From NCBI GenBank assembly GCA_025356925.1, contig JANXQE010000065.1, forward strand, positions 1 to 13,669: DNA of 13,669 nt, written 5' to 3'. Under the pieces are notes generated by a model, which did no database searches, was not told the DNA's origin, and was given only the letters and a program-made list of their open reading frames with translations. This document shows, piece by piece, positions 12,856 to 13,669 of the stretch; within the stretch, counting starts at the first letter, position 1; the number at the start of each line of letters is the position of its first letter. A program made the translations under genes and the position numbers. The DNA comes from Limisphaerales bacterium (GTDB lineage Bacteria; Verrucomicrobiota; Verrucomicrobiia; Limisphaerales; UBA8199).

Positions 12856-13317
12856 ATGCTTTGGCGGCGAAAAAATTTGGTTGTAGCGGGATGTTGCGGT
12901 GCCGTGCTGGCGCTGGTTGTTTGGGCGTGGCCGGGCCAATGGAAGGAGCCGGCGTATCAGGGAAAGACGTTTAGCGTATGGGCCGAAGAAATGTACCTTT
13001 CCGCGTTGGGGGTTGACCCGCGGCGGTTTCAGGCAGCGCAAGCAGCGATGCGGAACCTCGGGACCAATTCGTTTCCTATTATGCTGTGGTGGATCCGTTA
13101 CGAGCCGTCTTATTGGAGGCTGAGGCGACCGTACCGGCGCTGGCAGCAGGACTGAAATCGACGAATACGGAAGTGCGGTGGGCGTGCGCTTTCGGCTTGT
13201 CCAGGTTCGGAACGGATGCTGCGCCGGCTATGCCGGCATTGATTCAAAGCCTGAATGATCCGGACGTAAAGGTTCGGCAGATGGTCACGAACGCACTCGA
13301 CAATTGCGTGCCGGAAA
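12856..13317 (+). pseudogene. HEAT-repeat membrane-anchored protein, frameshifted and 3'-truncated
   Basis: From ATG 12856 (GTG 12805 is an upstream alternative) the first frame encodes a short cytoplasmic start, an anchor or signal segment (KNLVVAGCCGAVLALVVWAW), then YQGKTFSVWAEEMY and RFQAAQAAMRNLGTNSFPIM. This is the usual lead-in of verrucomicrobial HEAT-repeat proteins, where a YQG(K)-x-xxxW segment precedes the first helix pair. That frame ends at a TGA at 13153-13155. From about 13120 the homology continues in another frame with two HEAT units: ATVPALAAGLKSTNTEVRWA...LSRFG (13125-13211) and AMPALIQSLNDPDVKVRQMV...ALDNC (13215-13307). The frames differ by one register, and the spacer normally expected between the lead-in and the repeats appears short, so a small deletion with frameshift is likely. 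After about 13317 the frame turns into sequence antisense to the Fic gene, so the 3' end is missing too. HEAT units are protein-interaction scaffolds. Confidence 0.72.
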
Positions 13318-13323
13318 GCTGCC

Positions 13324-13336
13324 CCACGCGGCGTGG
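13324..13336. repeat. Small perfect dyad CCACGC-G-GCGTGG at the HEAT/Fic junction
   Basis: A six-base inverted repeat around one central base lies 18 bp past the Fic stop on the minus strand and just after the last recognisable HEAT codon. As RNA it could form a 5-bp stem with a 3-nt loop. There is no U-tract, so it is a poor intrinsic terminator. It may simply mark the breakpoint region. Confidence 0.4.
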
Positions 13337-13354
13337 CGATCCGAATCGACGCTC

Positions 13355-13669
13355 TTATTTCCTCGGCAACTCAAGTCTCCAGTCCACACTCATTTCCTCG
13401 CGGATGAACTTGGCGAACGGCTTAATGTTCTGGTCCGCCGAGGCGACCTCCAAGGCATCAAGATACTGTTTCCGGCGGGCCATACGCACGATGGTCCAAG
13501 GATAGCCTCCGGAGGCCATCATCAAGTTCATCAGGAATCGAGCCATGCGGCCGTTGCCGTCCAGGTACGGGTGGATGAAGCCAAAAAGCCAGTGCCCCAT
13601 CACCGCGCGGATAATGGCTTCGGGTTCGCTCTCCAGCGTGTCGAGGAGGGCGGACATGGCGTCGTTCAC
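13355..13669 (-). CDS. Fic-domain protein (3' part, start outside window)
   Basis: The minus-strand frame is open at the window edge and ends with TAA at 13357-13355. It contains a complete Fic active-site motif, HPYLDGNGRMAR, with the catalytic His at 13573-13571 and the phosphate-binding DGNGR through 13547. Flanking sequence is typical: GHWLFGFIHP before, and FLMNLMMASGGYPWTIV after, then a C-terminal helix with the (R)KQYLDALE pattern. Fic proteins usually transfer AMP from ATP to a Ser, Thr or Tyr hydroxyl of a target protein. Some act as toxins or are held inactive by an inhibitory helix carrying (S/T)xxxE(G/N); that helix would lie N-terminally in class II and is outside the view. All motif residues seen are consistent with activity. 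The partner and full length cannot be judged. The GTG at the very edge should not be taken as the true start. Confidence 0.9.
   Translation of the reverse strand: MNDAMSALLDTLESEPEAIIRAVMGHWLFGFIHPYLDGNGRMARFLMNLMMASGGYPWTIVRMARRKQYLDALEVASADQNIKPFAKFIREEMSVDWRLELPRK

Noticed and set aside
1..13669. CRISPR arrays, insertion-sequence ends or transposase genes
   Set aside because: No spaced direct-repeat array, no transposase-like protein and no paired terminal inverted repeats were seen in the window.

Overview
The window looks like a chromosomal accessory stretch from a GC-rich member of the Verrucomicrobiota, probably of the Pedosphaera/Limisphaera type, or a close PVC relative. The placement rests on gene content, not on a marker gene. 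The window holds a secreted ThuA-fold protein, a giant secreted RHS/YD-repeat protein with an N-terminal C39-like domain, an Ig-like/WWxWTxP-repeat surface protein, a type II pseudopilin-like protein with a perfect H-X9-DG motif, and a HEAT-repeat relic. Shine-Dalgarno signals are weak or absent before most starts. No rRNA, tRNA, CRISPR array, transposase or integrase gene was seen.

Layout. On the minus strand, 1-1506 holds a ThuA-like secreted protein followed 14 bp later by the 5' part of a Sel1-repeat protein that leaves the window. These two look co-transcribed. A 289-bp divergent gap carries three tandem 16-bp units. On the plus strand, 1796-2464 encodes an unrecognised 222-residue protein, followed by about 570 bp without a convincing gene. 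The centre (3038-11208, plus) is a two-gene unit only 29 bp apart: a roughly 1620-residue RHS protein (signal peptide, TPR-like helices, C39-like papain fold, YD repeats, RHS core, unique C-terminal tail) and a 1089-residue Ig-domain protein with duplicated modules. Convergent to it is a pseudopilin-like gene on the minus strand (11255-12121). A gene-poor 730-bp stretch with short repeats follows. The end holds a frameshifted, truncated HEAT-repeat gene (plus) that runs into the 3' part of a Fic-domain gene (minus, cut by the window edge).

How the genes may work together (inference). The RHS and Ig proteins are both predicted to be exported, are closely spaced, and share a YD-like motif at the Ig protein's mature N-terminus. 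They are the best candidate for a functional cell-surface or secreted system here. Two features deserve a second look: a run of ten G in the RHS reading frame upstream of the C39-like and YD regions, which could act as an on/off slippage switch, and a lineage-specific C-terminal tail without an adjacent small immunity gene. The HEAT/Fic end of the window looks like a rearrangement scar.
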